A DNA stretch of 64,000 nucleotides from Rahnella variigena. GTDB lineage: Bacteria > Pseudomonadota > Gammaproteobacteria > Enterobacterales > Enterobacteriaceae. Location of the stretch: the NCBI RefSeq assembly GCF_003610915.1, contig NZ_NSDJ01000001.1:1674001-1738000 (forward strand), written 5' to 3'. Both the position numbers and the translations under genes were made by a program. This document shows, one piece after another, positions 39,030-48,825 of this stretch; position 1 is the stretch's first letter, and the number at the start of each line of letters is the position of its first letter. Below the pieces are notes generated by a model. That model was not told the DNA's origin. It saw nothing but the letters and a program-made list of their open reading frames with translations, and did not search any database.

Positions 39030-40154
39030 CTAAAGCTGTGAGGTAAAGTTCACAATCAGGTGTCCGGTATAATGTCCGGCTTGTTTGCTGTTGATATCCA
39101 TAGTTTTAGTGCTTAATTGCAGCGGCGCCGGGACACACAATACCGCCTGTGGGATCCCTGGCAGATGTACCTGCCGGACTTTGGCGGTCTGAATATCTGA
39201 CACAACCAGATCATCACCGCGTATCACACTGACGTATTTGCCGTCAGGGCCCTGCATTTTCACGTAATAATCAATGCGCCCGGAATCCTGATTAATGTCA
39301 CCGTGATCAGAATAAATTGAGAAGTATCCGTTATTGCGCTGAATTGTTCCCTGCTGTTGATCGTCAAATTTCAGGATGAAACTGGAGCTGTTCGAGCCAT
39401 AACCATCGTATAAACACATATCTATAGTAGCAGCCCCATTCATTTGTGTCTGATTACCGCCAGTGCCTGGCAGCGGACGCATGTTAAGATCCACTCGCGG
39501 TGCGGCTTCGCCAAATTCAGGTAAATAGATTTGCTGGTTATTCGGGTCGTTGACGTCAACAGTAATATTTGAATCCCAGTGATAGACCTCGGTTCCGCCG
39601 CTGTTATGCAGGAGGATTTTGAGTTGGGCGGTCCATATTCCTCCCGTTGGTAACATATTGAGCTGAGCTGCCGGGATCTTAAGTGTCAGGTTAACGCCGT
39701 CCGTTAAGTCACTGCCACAGGAGTTTTGTGCACTTTGGTTCATCGGTTTAGGGTCGCCATACGTAGCGCAACCTCCGTTATACCAGTAGGCTTCGCGGGT
39801 ACCTTGCAACTCGAGAGTCTGGGTCGCTCCACTGCGTTTTTCAGTGAATTTCAGATAGACCGGCAGGTTGGCCGCGTATCCACCTTTGCCGGTTGGGCAT
39901 TTTCCATTTTCGTCGACGGTACTGGATGTACAGGCCCAGTAGTTAAGCCCCCATCGTCCGGAGTTGGTTGAATCATAGCCTCCGCTTTCTCTTGACCAAA
40001 TATTGACGGTCGATGCAGCGCCTTTGGTGATGCTCATATTGACATCAATGCTGTGATCAATAGGGGCGACGGTCTCTGCAAGGGCATCTGGCAGCACCAG
40101 AAACTGAGCGCTGAACAAAAAAAATAAAGAGGTCAGGAGACGAGTTATGTTCAT
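39030..40154 (-). CDS. CS1-type fimbrial tip adhesin 1 (CblD/CfaE/CooD-like)
   Basis: A 374-residue tip subunit with signal peptide (about 26 residues, ending DALA-ETVA), an N-terminal putative adhesin domain (RESGGYDSTN, several cysteines, residues about 27-204), and a C-terminal pilin domain starting at NNQQIYLPEFGEAA (about 205). In CFA/I-type pili this protein starts assembly at the usher and binds the host receptor. Its ATG overlaps the usher stop (ATGA), so both are translated together. It is paralogous to the next gene; see the finding on the domain-precise mosaic. Confidence 0.88.
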   Translation of the reverse strand: MNITRLLTSLFFLFSAQFLVLPDALAETVAPIDHSIDVNMSITKGAASTVNIWSRESGGYDSTNSGRWGLNYWACTSSTVDENGKCPTGKGGYAANLPVYLKFTEKRSGATQTLELQGTREAYWYNGGCATYGDPKPMNQSAQNSCGSDLTDGVNLTLKIPAAQLNMLPTGGIWTAQLKILLHNSGGTEVYHWDSNITVDVNDPNNQQIYLPEFGEAAPRVDLNMRPLPGTGGNQTQMNGAATIDMCLYDGYGSNSSSFILKFDDQQQGTIQRNNGYFSIYSDHGDINQDSGRIDYYVKMQGPDGKYVSVIRGDDLVVSDIQTAKVRQVHLPGIPQAVLCVPAPLQLSTKTMDINSKQAGHYTGHLIVNFTSQL

Positions 40155-42844
40155 TTTACTTTCCGAATATTTTCAGGTAAATCAGCAGGCTGCACCGGTT
40201 TACACAATGTTTTTCCGACATAGCGCACCACATCGCGGCTGGATTGTACGGTGACCGCACACTGGTAATTTTGCTCACCGTTTTTGACATACAGCGTTTT
40301 CGCTAATGAGGTCATTTCTGCAGTAAAGCCGCCATCTTCCGAACTGCTGAAGGCATTGGCATTGAGCATAGTGCCGGTATTCAATGGTTCACCTGTCGCC
40401 GTCACCAACTGCCCTACGTAGGTGTAATGCGATTCCATCGTCACTTCACGCAGTTTCATTTTCCCCGGCAGGAGGAATAAATTCTGACTCCCTGCGCCCT
40501 GAGTAATGCTGGCCTGGCTGCCGGTGCTGACATCACGGCTTTCATTGACCGAGACTTTGCCTTCTTCAAAACCGGTAACCGGGAACAGTGCTTTGCTGTT
40601 CTGTTTCATGTGGGCCGCACCGCCGCCCTGAACGGAAACGTCGATCAGCGCGTCATCCGCTGCATCCGGATCTTCTTCTTCGCTGCCTTTGACTTTTACT
40701 GCCACGGCTGCGCCCGGTGAACCTGTACCGCCCGGCCCCCAGAAGAAACCGGATTTGGAGACGGCAACGGAAGAGCTGTAGCTGCCAGTTACCGCACCCT
40801 GATGCGTTTTTTGCTCATTGTCATAGCTGTCGGAAACGGTGAGTTCGCCATTGCCATACTGGCCATTGAGACGGCCGTGAACCGACGCGTTAGCGTTATC
40901 AGTATCCGTGCCACCCACATCAATACCCAGTTCACGATCGTTATTGCTGCCCCAGTCCCAGTTCTGGCTGGCGTTGTACGTCATCTGTGCATCGCCATTC
41001 TGGCTGCCCTGATAATCCGTACTGAAGGAGGTATTGCTGCTGCGAAGCTGCGCATCTTTTGGCGTATTGCGTGACAGGGAGAAGCCCACGTAAACACCTT
41101 TGTCGTTATCGCTGTCGCTGCTGCTCTGACGACGGTAACCGCCGAATCGCGTGGTGATGGTCATTTGCTTCCAGTTGAAGCTTTTGTTCATGCTCAGCTG
41201 AACGGTGTTCGAGGTACTCTGCGATTCGGTGTTATTGATCATGTTGTCTTCAAAAGGCTTTGAAGGATCGTATGACGAGGAGTCCGGCGAGAGGCTGGTA
41301 TTTTTATTGTATGTGTAGCCGAGCGAGGCGGACCAGCCTTTGACCGGCACAGAAAGTGTGGCGTTAACGGATTCGTAGCAGCCAATATCAGCGTAATCAT
41401 TTTCCCCGACATCAGCACTGGTGCAGCTTTTACCGTAGGCGGCATTGCGATAGACGCTCATGGAAAAGCCGTCGTTGTAACTGATTTGCTCCACGTTACC
41501 TTTCGAACCGTCGGTGCCGCTGAAAACGTTGGCCTGCATATCCAGTACGCCGTCGATCAGTTTGCCGGTAAAACCGTGCGTCCATTGCAGACCCGCTTCA
41601 CCGTAATTTTCATTATCAGTATTCGCGACGCCCGCGGTGGCCATCAGTTCGGCAAATACCGGCAGGCGCGCCCCGGCCTGCATCACGGGTTTGCGTGACG
41701 TGCTGTCATTTTCTTCGTCATCAGTAGTGCTGACGACTTTATTATCTGCTGTTTCACCGGCCTGTATAAACCATTGCATATGCCCGTCATTGATCCCACC
41801 GGTTTTGGTAAACGGCTGAGTTTCAGTACGCACGAGCTGGTTATTCTCATAAATTCGCAGGGTGACGGCATAACTGCCGCTCGGGAAGTTGCCGGTATCC
41901 AGCGTATTTGAACCATTATTAAGATAAAACGTACCGAGCAACTGATTGCCACGATAAGCATCCACGCGGGATTTAGTGGAAAGCAGTACCACCAGCGGGG
42001 AACCCTTGCTGGCCTCATCAAGATTCAGGTAGCTCAGGGAACTCCCGGCACGCACACCATCGATCGCATTGAGCGGCAACAGCGAGAAACTGATATTGCC
42101 GCCGAGATTGCTTGAGAGATCGCGTGAATCCATGCGTCCGGCCTGCACATAATGGCGTTTGCCTAAACTCTGGCGGAAATAGAGGTCATCGACGGATACC
42201 GTCTGGCTGTCGCTGTCGTCACTTTTGTAGGAATCGAGTGACCAGTCAAAACCGACATAGCCATTCGTCAGGACGCCGAGTGCACCAGAGCCCTGTAATG
42301 ACAGGCTCTGGTATTCATCCTGCGCCGCGATGTTCAGGGTTTGCTGATGAATTAACGCATTTTCAGTTTGTGCGGTCGGAGTGTAATAAAGCGTTTTTCC
42401 GCCGGATTCCGGTACCAGTTTTTTACTGACGAAAACGTCGGCTGCGCTGTTATTCTCATCATAAATCAGGGCCAGAGAATCAGTTTCCAGATAGCCGCAT
42501 CCTTTGGCATTGGCATTACTGCCACACGCCAGGTTGCCGTGTCGTGGAAGAGGGGCGGATAAGGTCGCCAGCATCTGCTGATATTCCGGGGTACCGGCTT
42601 TCAGTGGCAGATTTAAGGCTTTAAGCACCGACTGCGGGTCTTTGAACTGGACGGTTTCCAGCGTGACGTTAGCTTCAAATAATCCGGCCGACTGGCCGAG
42701 CAGGTTGACGTTCAGCCAGACGTTCTGACCTGAGACCAGTTCTTCAAAGCCGGGGGGGACGTCGGAGTCTGCTAAAGCAAGATTGCTGAATAAAGCAAAA
42801 TGAATTGCCAGAAAGCAAAGGGACACTTTCAAATTGGGTTTCAT
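40151..42844 (-). CDS. Outer-membrane usher, class 5 (CfaC/CooC/CblC-like)
   Basis: Outer-membrane beta-barrel that secretes and polymerises the pilins; 897 residues from the ATG at 42844 (AAGGA upstream; a TTG at 42862 is rejected). Signal peptide ends NLALA-DSDV. The N-terminal domain begins PPGFEELVSGQNVWLNVNL; the barrel and plug follow, with GNISFSLLPLNAIDGVRAG and ASLTQ-like repeats; the tail has QNLFLLPGKMKLREVTMESHYTYVG and cysteine-containing NYQCAVTVQSS. It has no resemblance to classical FimD-type signatures. A hairpin separates it from the pilin gene, which should lower its level relative to pilin. Confidence 0.9.
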   Translation of the reverse strand: MKPNLKVSLCFLAIHFALFSNLALADSDVPPGFEELVSGQNVWLNVNLLGQSAGLFEANVTLETVQFKDPQSVLKALNLPLKAGTPEYQQMLATLSAPLPRHGNLACGSNANAKGCGYLETDSLALIYDENNSAADVFVSKKLVPESGGKTLYYTPTAQTENALIHQQTLNIAAQDEYQSLSLQGSGALGVLTNGYVGFDWSLDSYKSDDSDSQTVSVDDLYFRQSLGKRHYVQAGRMDSRDLSSNLGGNISFSLLPLNAIDGVRAGSSLSYLNLDEASKGSPLVVLLSTKSRVDAYRGNQLLGTFYLNNGSNTLDTGNFPSGSYAVTLRIYENNQLVRTETQPFTKTGGINDGHMQWFIQAGETADNKVVSTTDDEENDSTSRKPVMQAGARLPVFAELMATAGVANTDNENYGEAGLQWTHGFTGKLIDGVLDMQANVFSGTDGSKGNVEQISYNDGFSMSVYRNAAYGKSCTSADVGENDYADIGCYESVNATLSVPVKGWSASLGYTYNKNTSLSPDSSSYDPSKPFEDNMINNTESQSTSNTVQLSMNKSFNWKQMTITTRFGGYRRQSSSDSDNDKGVYVGFSLSRNTPKDAQLRSSNTSFSTDYQGSQNGDAQMTYNASQNWDWGSNNDRELGIDVGGTDTDNANASVHGRLNGQYGNGELTVSDSYDNEQKTHQGAVTGSYSSSVAVSKSGFFWGPGGTGSPGAAVAVKVKGSEEEDPDAADDALIDVSVQGGGAAHMKQNSKALFPVTGFEEGKVSVNESRDVSTGSQASITQGAGSQNLFLLPGKMKLREVTMESHYTYVGQLVTATGEPLNTGTMLNANAFSSSEDGGFTAEMTSLAKTLYVKNGEQNYQCAVTVQSSRDVVRYVGKTLCKPVQPADLPENIRKVK

Positions 42845-42883
42845 TATTTTTCCTTTATTCAAAAATCTGAGAGGGGGAAAAGA

Positions 42884-42906
42884 ATCGGCCTGATTTACAG
42901 GCCGAT
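42884..42906 (-). terminator. Intercistronic hairpin between major pilin and usher
   Basis: Perfect 9-bp stem ATCGGCCTG / CAGGCCGAT with a 5-base loop, followed on the minus strand by TTCTTTT. Likely a partial terminator or mRNA stabiliser that favours pilin over usher, as known in pap and other fimbrial operons. Confidence 0.65.
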
Positions 42907-42933
42907 GAGGAGTGACTTAGGTGGGGCGAACGC

Positions 42934-43437
42934 TTATGGCGTTTCAGTTGCCTGAGTCAGTACAACGCTGACAACACCGCTGTAGTTACCGGAAGCAACG
43001 GGTACCTGAGTAGCCTGGCTGATCATCAGTGGCTGGATGATGGAACCATTTGCAGTGTCACCTGTAGGGAACAAATGAGTTGCGGCCATCGTTTGTGGTG
43101 CCTGAGTCAGAATCAGGTCACCGTATTTTACGGTTAATGCGATACTTGAATTCACGCCGACGGTATCCATTAATTGCGGAGCACCCGCAAGGCTGATATT
43201 CACGTCTTTTTCCGCATCATTGGAATAGATTTTGGTGGACTGTGTAACGGGTTCCAGACCCACACCAGGCATATAACCCATTTCCATAGTTGATGGTAAT
43301 ACATCACCCGTGTCAGTGGTCATATCCAGAGTGGCATCCACGTTTGCAGTCACAGTAATATCTTTCTGTACAGCATAAGCGTTAATAGCCATGCCCATGA
43401 TTACTGTAGCCATCAATGGTTTAATAAATGATTTCAT
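42934..43437 (-). CDS. CS1/CFA-I-type major fimbrial subunit
   Basis: A 167-residue pilin of the Fimbrial_CS1 family. Signal peptide ends near NAYA-VQKD; the mature start VQKDITVTANVDATLDM is the donor strand typical of CfaB/CooA/CblA. There is no cysteine, unlike classical type 1/P pilins, which is a mark of class 5 subunits. The C-terminus is SGVVSVVLTQATETP. AAGGA lies before the ATG. The gene is second in the operon, followed by a hairpin that should protect or enrich its message. Confidence 0.92.
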   Translation of the reverse strand: MKSFIKPLMATVIMGMAINAYAVQKDITVTANVDATLDMTTDTGDVLPSTMEMGYMPGVGLEPVTQSTKIYSNDAEKDVNISLAGAPQLMDTVGVNSSIALTVKYGDLILTQAPQTMAATHLFPTGDTANGSIIQPLMISQATQVPVASGNYSGVVSVVLTQATETP

Positions 43438-43521
43438 TTTACTTCCTTAATAGAGAGGTGCATATCAATATGCAGGGTTTATAACAAGGGTTATTCTTAC
43501 TGCTTGTGAAAAATAGAATGT

Positions 43522-44271
43522 CTATTTTGCACTGAATTCTTTTACGCCAGCGGATTTATCTGTCCAGTTTGAATATTTCACCTTCACCACGCTATAATTA
43601 CTCCCCTTAAATAAAGCAGGATCTAATGTGGTGTGCTGATTAGGGTAAATGCTATTTTTAACCGGTTTGCTCCATTTACATCCATCATCAGTGAGTTGCT
43701 GAGGGCATAGACCGATACTGTTAATCTTCAGATGTATATTGCCGGTATTGTTGACCACGCGGCTCACCGGGTCCAGCGTGAAGTCCAGTCGCGGTACAGC
43801 AGGCGGGACGGTAACCAGTACGCCCCAGATCATGCTGATGCCGAGCTTAGCCGGTTGTTTCTGATCCTTTTTATCGCTGTTATTATTCAGCCCCGGCACA
43901 CCCTCAAAATAAACACGGTATGCCTCTTCTGTTTGCGGTGGCTGAATATTTATCATACGTATAATTCGGGTGGTGCCGGGAGCAAGTCCAAATTTCTCCG
44001 GAGTAACAACAATACCGTTTCCTGATGACTGACTGATTGTCGTTTCATTTTCCTGTGGTGTGGCCGGGTTATTAATTTTCTTCACGGTTGTTTTTACATA
44101 TTCCGTGGTGGCGGAATTTGTTGTTACGCTAATTTGTGCGCCACCACTTTTTTGCATAGGAACCGAAATCGGATAGACGCTTATTCCTGCAAATGATGAT
44201 GCTGATAAAATTAATGGGGAGGCCGCTAAAATCATTATTAATGATTTTAATTTATTTGATGGCATTGTCAT
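43522..44271 (-). CDS. Fimbrial chaperone, class 5 (CS1/CFA-I) type, first copy
   Basis: A 249-residue periplasmic chaperone (CfaA/CooB/CblB-like) and first gene of the operon. Signal peptide ends near ASSFA-GISV. The Ig-like domain 1 has YPISVPMQKSGGAQI and the G1 strand LGISMIWGVLVTVPP; domain 2 has NNTGNIHLKINSIGLC with a cysteine pair. An alternative ATG two codons downstream is possible. The operon order chaperone, pilin, usher, adhesin, adhesin, chaperone is read on the minus strand with short gaps. Confidence 0.9.
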   Translation of the reverse strand: MTMPSNKLKSLIMILAASPLILSASSFAGISVYPISVPMQKSGGAQISVTTNSATTEYVKTTVKKINNPATPQENETTISQSSGNGIVVTPEKFGLAPGTTRIIRMINIQPPQTEEAYRVYFEGVPGLNNNSDKKDQKQPAKLGISMIWGVLVTVPPAVPRLDFTLDPVSRVVNNTGNIHLKINSIGLCPQQLTDDGCKWSKPVKNSIYPNQHTTLDPALFKGSNYSVVKVKYSNWTDKSAGVKEFSAK

Positions 44272-44732
44272 TTTCTCAATGTTTAATAAGTCGCTATCCT
44301 GAAGAAGATTTCGTTAATTCCCTTTGAGTAAATATTAGTCTGAACGCTTTCGATGGGGTGAATAATAGATTCAATGAATGTTCAGGTCAATGGCACGCAA
44401 ATTAGCTATTTGTGTTATTTGTTTAAGTATAAATGTTCGACAACACAAATATAACATTTGAAAAAACGCTCACCATACTGATTATGAAGGGCTTTTAATC
44501 AGTATTTTATGTCAGTTATCGTTAATGTTAAAAAAAAGAGAGGGGATAATTTAAATATGACGCATATCTACATAATGTATTAAGTAAAATAAATAAGAAT
44601 GCATCTAAGAAAATAACCTTAAAAATCATTCAGATAAAACAACTGCGTTTATCTGTTGTTGTAAGCTGTTTAGGTATTAGAATGATGAAAAAGAAAGGAA
44701 AAAGAAAATAAAGGGAAACCAGAGAAATAAAA
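44272..44732 (-). promoter_or_regulatory. AT-rich regulatory region upstream of the CS1-type operon, with dyads
   Basis: About 460 bases without a gene. It contains four perfect inverted repeats: TTTGTGTT (44409) / AACACAAA (44442), AAATGTT (44431) / AACATTT (44453), ATACTGATTA (44475-44484) / TAATCAGTAT (44496-44505), and CAGATAAA (44631) / TTTATCTG (44648). The strong AT bias suits H-NS-type silencing (inference). No local regulator gene is present and I cannot place a promoter with confidence. Confidence 0.5.
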
Positions 44733-44753
44733 AACCCCGCTTGCGGCGGGGTT
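44733..44753 (-). terminator. Rho-independent terminator of metK
   Basis: Stem AACCCCGC / GCGGGGTT with a 5-base loop; on the minus strand followed by TTTTTTATTT. About 30 bases after the metK stop. Confidence 0.88.
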
Positions 44754-44780
44754 TGAGAGGTTTTATGTCGCGTGGGTTTC

Positions 44781-45932
44781 TTATAAACCTGCGGCTTCGC
44801 GCAACTGAGCGGCTCTGTCGGTTTTTTCCCAAGGGAAATGTTCGCGACCAAAGTGACCGTAGGCTGCGGTTTCTTTATAGATAGGGTGCAGTAAGTCCAT
44901 CATCTGGATCAAACCGTATGGACGCAGGTCGAAGAACTCGCGCACCAGCAAGGTCAGCTGTTCGTTGGAAACTTTACCGGTACCGAAGGTTTCCACCATG
45001 ATGGAAGTCGGTTCAGCCACGCCGATTGCGTAAGACACCTGGATTTCACAACGGTCAGCCAGACCGGCAGCCACGATGTTTTTCGCCACATAACGTGCCG
45101 CGTAGGCCGCTGAACGGTCAACTTTAGATGGATCTTTACCGGAGAACGCACCGCCACCGTGACGGGCCATACCGCCGTAGGTGTCTACGATGATTTTACG
45201 ACCGGTCAGACCGCAGTCACCCATCGGGCCACCGATAACGAAACGGCCAGTCGGGTTGATGTGGTATTTGGTACCGGCGTTCAGCCACTCAGCGGGCAAC
45301 ACAGGTTTGATGATTTCTTCCATCACCGCTTCCTGCAGATCTTTCAGCGAGATGTCTTCAGAATGCTGAGTAGATAAAACAACGGCATCAATGCCGACAA
45401 TTTTACCTTCGTCATACTGGAAAGTGACCTGGCTTTTTGCATCCGGGCGCAACCATGGCAGGGTACCTGATTTGCGTACTTCTGCCTGACGCTGCACCAG
45501 ACGGTGTGCGTAAGTTACCGGTGCTGGCATCAGCACGTCGGTTTCGTTGGTCGCATAACCAAACATCAGACCCTGGTCGCCTGCACCTTGTTCCAGCGGA
45601 TCAGTACGGTCAACGCCCTGATTGATATCCGGCGATTGCTTGCCGATAGCGCTCAGCACTGCGCAGGAATTGGCATCGAAACCCATGTCAGAATGGATAT
45701 AGCCAATTTCGCGAACAGTCTGACGCGTGATTTCTTCAACGTCGACCCATGCGCTGGTGGTGATTTCACCGCCAACCAGGACCATGCCGGTTTTGACATA
45801 AGTTTCACATGCAACACGTGCTTTTGGGTCTTGCTCTAAAATTGCGTCCAGGACAGCATCGGAAATCTGGTCAGCAATTTTGTCTGGATGTCCTTCCGAA
45901 ACGGATTCGGACGTGAAGAGGTGTTTAGCCAT
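44781..45932 (-). CDS. metK: S-adenosylmethionine synthetase
   Basis: Makes SAM from methionine and ATP; 383 residues (E. coli 384). Signature hexapeptide region [15 protein letters not shown] and the P-loop-like [16 protein letters not shown] are intact, as is the N-terminal [15 protein letters not shown] with its catalytic His. The C-terminus has the conserved FPWEKTD. Essential housekeeping gene, monocistronic between its terminator and a 160-base leader. MetJ boxes lie beside the inferred promoter. Confidence 0.98.
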   Translation of the reverse strand: MAKHLFTSESVSEGHPDKIADQISDAVLDAILEQDPKARVACETYVKTGMVLVGGEITTSAWVDVEEITRQTVREIGYIHSDMGFDANSCAVLSAIGKQSPDINQGVDRTDPLEQGAGDQGLMFGYATNETDVLMPAPVTYAHRLVQRQAEVRKSGTLPWLRPDAKSQVTFQYDEGKIVGIDAVVLSTQHSEDISLKDLQEAVMEEIIKPVLPAEWLNAGTKYHINPTGRFVIGGPMGDCGLTGRKIIVDTYGGMARHGGGAFSGKDPSKVDRSAAYAARYVAKNIVAAGLADRCEIQVSYAIGVAEPTSIMVETFGTGKVSNEQLTLLVREFFDLRPYGLIQMMDLLHPIYKETAAYGHFGREHFPWEKTDRAAQLREAAGL

Positions 45933-46661
45933 TATGTTCTTTACCTTACATACGACGGGTTAGATATCACTGCATAGCACTGGGGTGACGGGCAGATGAG
46001 GAGCTGAGCTCAACATTGTCGCAATGCGTCCTGCATGTCCCCATTAGGCAAAGCCTTGAAGCAGTTTGCGCGTTAAACCACCCATGCGTGCGGACGGATT
46101 AACATCTGGACGGCTATTTTAGGATAGCAGACGTTCTGAATGCCAGTCATTTTTGTGACAGAGTGGGCGTTATTGTGCGGGTTTGCAGTGATATTCACGG
46201 TCTGAAACTAGTTACACCGCATTTTCATTTTGCAATTACAGCGGGTTGCCGGTATAAACGGCGCGCGCTATGCACATTTCTGCAGGCCCTGCAGAAGCAG
46301 CGTATTCCAGTAATTACTGTTTTCTCAGCTTGAATGCCCGCGGGTGATGCGTGGCACGTGTGGAGGTGGTTAGTTTAATGACCCACTTTTTACCGCTTGT
46401 AACATTTCAACAGCATCCCCTGCAGCCTTCATTGCGTTCTGCAGCACTTCTTTCAGACTTTCATTCAGAAAAGCGTCTGTCTTCTTTGCGATGTTTCAGA
46501 AAGCCCGACGACAGACAGGTCAGTCGCCGACATCGGTACGCTACTCAGTAACCTCAGGCCTGCGTGAACATCGCAATCCCGACACAATACTGATGTAGCC
46601 TGCAATCTCCCGGGGCATCCATCCCTGATTTCTCCCGACTCGTTACACGGAGTCTAAAAAC
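45933..46661. other. metK-speA intergenic region
   Basis: About 730 bases between divergent genes. It holds the metK leader, the MetJ/-10 region (separate entry) and the long upstream region of speA. An open frame at 46351-46551 (66 codons) has no recognisable features and I do not call it. E. coli has small unknown genes (yqgC, yqgD) in the same gap; I could not recognise them here. Confidence 0.5.
46092..46121 (-). promoter_or_regulatory. MetJ boxes and metK -10
   Basis: Three contiguous 8-mers on the plus strand, GGACGGAT, TAACATCT, GGACGGCT (46092-46115), match the met box AGACGTCT at 5, 5 and 6 positions. They directly abut TAAAAT (minus strand, 46116-46121), a plausible -10 for metK, so bound MetJ would cover the start site. 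E. coli metK is MetJ-repressed. Confidence 0.55.
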
Positions 46662-46820
46662 GTGTTTTACAATGATATGAGTGGAAAACAGTCTCGTGGC
46701 TGTGGCTCGCAGGGTTTTATCCTGTCTGAAAGCCAGCCTTGCGGGTTGTTCTCACCTGTTGTTACTGCGATAGTGGCTGGCCATGTTGTCAGTATAGAAA
46801 GAGGATTTACCTATGTCTGA
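46662..46820 (+). CDS. yqgB: Possible YqgB-like small protein overlapping the speA start
   Basis: A 52-codon frame from GTG at 46662 (GGAG nine bases upstream) or 47 codons from ATG at 46677, ending eight bases inside speA. The second half [20 protein letters not shown] resembles, from memory, the end of E. coli YqgB (PC..GLLS....AIV), which is encoded just upstream of speA and linked to acid stress. The position, length and partial resemblance agree, but I could not align it properly. The overlap with the speA start would allow translational coupling. Confidence 0.45.
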   Translation: MFYNDMSGKQSRGCGSQGFILSESQPCGLFSPVVTAIVAGHVVSIERGFTYV

Positions 46821-48795
46821 TGACATCCAGTCCCACCGTCCGTCACATGCGGGCGATACTGTTTCTTTGCGCTCCATGCAGGAGGTTGCCGTGAACGATC
46901 GTGATGCCAGCAAAATGCTGCGCACTTACAACGTTGCCTATTGGGGTAACAATTATTATGACGTCAACGAACTGGGCCACATCAGTGTCTGCCCTGATCC
47001 TGACGAGCCTTCTGCCCGTGTCGATCTGGCACAACTGGTAAAAGACATGCGTGAGCAGGACGGTCAGCGTCTGCCGGCACTGTTCTGTTTCCCACAAATT
47101 TTGCAGCACCGTCTGCGTTCGATTAACGCCGCGTTCAAACGTGCGCGTGAATCGTTCGGCTACGAGGGTGACTACTTCCTGGTTTACCCGATTAAGGTTA
47201 ACCAGCACCGCCGCGTGATTGAATCGCTGGTGGAATCCGGTGAACCACTGGGTCTGGAAGCGGGCTCAAAAGCTGAGCTGATGGCCGTTCTGGCGCATGC
47301 CGGGATGACCCGTTCCGTTATCGTCTGTAACGGTTACAAAGACCGTGAATACATTCGTCTGGCGCTGATCGGCGAAAAGCTCGGTCACAAGGTGTATCTG
47401 GTTATCGAGAAGATGACTGAGATTAAACTGGTGCTGGAAGAAGCTGAGCGTCTCAATGTGATCCCGCGTCTGGGCGTGCGTGCGCGTCTGTCTTCGCAGG
47501 GCTCCGGTAAATGGCAGTCCAGCGGCGGCGAGAAATCGAAATTCGGTCTGGCGGCGTCTCAGGTTCTGCAACTGGTCGAAATGCTGCGTGAAGCAGGGCG
47601 TCTGGAAAGTCTGCAATTGCTGCACTTCCACCTGGGTTCACAGCTGGCGAATATCCGCGATATTTCCACCGGTGTGCGTGAGTCCGCGCGTTTCTACGTT
47701 GAACTGCACAAGCTGGGCGTCAACATTCAGTGCTTCGATGTCGGCGGTGGTTTGGGTGTGGATTACGAAGGCACCCGTTCGCAGTCTGACTGCTCGGTGA
47801 ACTATGGCCTGAATGAATACGCTAACAACGTCATCTGGGGTATCGGCGACGCCTGTAATGAGCATGGCCTGCCGCATCCGACGGTGATCACCGAGTCTGG
47901 CCGCGCAGTGACCGCGCACCATACCGTGCTGGTGTCCAACGTGATTGGCGTTGAGCGCAACGAATTCAAAGAGCCGGTTGCCCCGGAAAATGATGCGCCG
48001 CGCGCACTGGGCAGCATGTGGGATACCTGGAACGAAATGCACGATCCTGAAAACCGTCGCTCATTGCGTGAATGGCTGCATGACAGTCAGATGGATTTGC
48101 ACGACGTTCATTCGCAATATGCGCACGGCATTTTGGATCTGACCCAGCGCGCCTGGGCGGAAGACATCTACCTGAATATCTGTAACAAAATTCAGGATCA
48201 GCTGGATCCGAGCAACCGTGCACACCGTCCGATCATCGACGAATTGCAGGAACGTATGGCGGACAAACTGTACGTCAACTTCTCGCTGTTCCAGTCTATG
48301 CCGGATGCGTGGGGTATCGATCAGTTGTTCCCGGTTCTGCCGCTGGAAGGTCTGGATAAGCCACCGGTAGGCCGTGCGGTACTGCTGGACATTACCTGTG
48401 ATTCCGACGGTACTATCGATCACTATATCGACGGTGACGGTGTTGCCACGACCATGCCAATGCCGCCGTACGATCCAGAGGATCCGCCGGTGCTGGGCTT
48501 CTTTATGGTCGGTGCCTATCAGGAGATTCTCGGCAACATGCACAACCTGTTCGGCGATACCGCAGCGGTAGATGTGTTTGTGTTCCCTGACGGCAGCATT
48601 GAAGTGCAGCAGTCCGACGAAGGCGATACCGTGGCGGACATGCTGGAGTACGTACAGCTGGATCCGAATGTGTTGCTGGCCCGTTTCCGCGATCAGGTAA
48701 AAGAAACCGATCTGGACGCTGAACTGCAGGCACAGTTTGTTGAAGAGTTTGAATCCGGTTTATACGGTTATACGTATCTGGAAGAAGATGAATAA
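46813..48795 (+). CDS. speA: Biosynthetic arginine decarboxylase
   Basis: PLP enzyme making agmatine from arginine for putrescine synthesis; 660 residues (E. coli 658). The start MSDDIQSH...[22 protein letters not shown] aligns with the E. coli protein. PLP lysine in [11 protein letters not shown]; glycine-rich phosphate site [14 protein letters not shown]-terminal catalytic cysteine region in [19 protein letters not shown] precedes the ATG. In E. coli speB (agmatinase) follows; here a terminator and unrelated accessory genes follow, so agmatine must be processed by an enzyme encoded elsewhere. Confidence 0.97.
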   Translation: MSDDIQSHRPSHAGDTVSLRSMQEVAVNDRDASKMLRTYNVAYWGNNYYDVNELGHISVCPDPDEPSARVDLAQLVKDMREQDGQRLPALFCFPQILQHRLRSINAAFKRARESFGYEGDYFLVYPIKVNQHRRVIESLVESGEPLGLEAGSKAELMAVLAHAGMTRSVIVCNGYKDREYIRLALIGEKLGHKVYLVIEKMTEIKLVLEEAERLNVIPRLGVRARLSSQGSGKWQSSGGEKSKFGLAASQVLQLVEMLREAGRLESLQLLHFHLGSQLANIRDISTGVRESARFYVELHKLGVNIQCFDVGGGLGVDYEGTRSQSDCSVNYGLNEYANNVIWGIGDACNEHGLPHPTVITESGRAVTAHHTVLVSNVIGVERNEFKEPVAPENDAPRALGSMWDTWNEMHDPENRRSLREWLHDSQMDLHDVHSQYAHGILDLTQRAWAEDIYLNICNKIQDQLDPSNRAHRPIIDELQERMADKLYVNFSLFQSMPDAWGIDQLFPVLPLEGLDKPPVGRAVLLDITCDSDGTIDHYIDGDGVATTMPMPPYDPEDPPVLGFFMVGAYQEILGNMHNLFGDTAAVDVFVFPDGSIEVQQSDEGDTVADMLEYVQLDPNVLLARFRDQVKETDLDAELQAQFVEEFESGLYGYTYLEEDE

Positions 48796-48825
48796 GCGTT
48801 TATAAATAGTAATAAACGAATCTGC

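Noticed and set aside
46351..46551. 66-codon open frame in the metK-speA gap
   Set aside because: No ribosome site of note, no family resemblance, composition like non-coding DNA.
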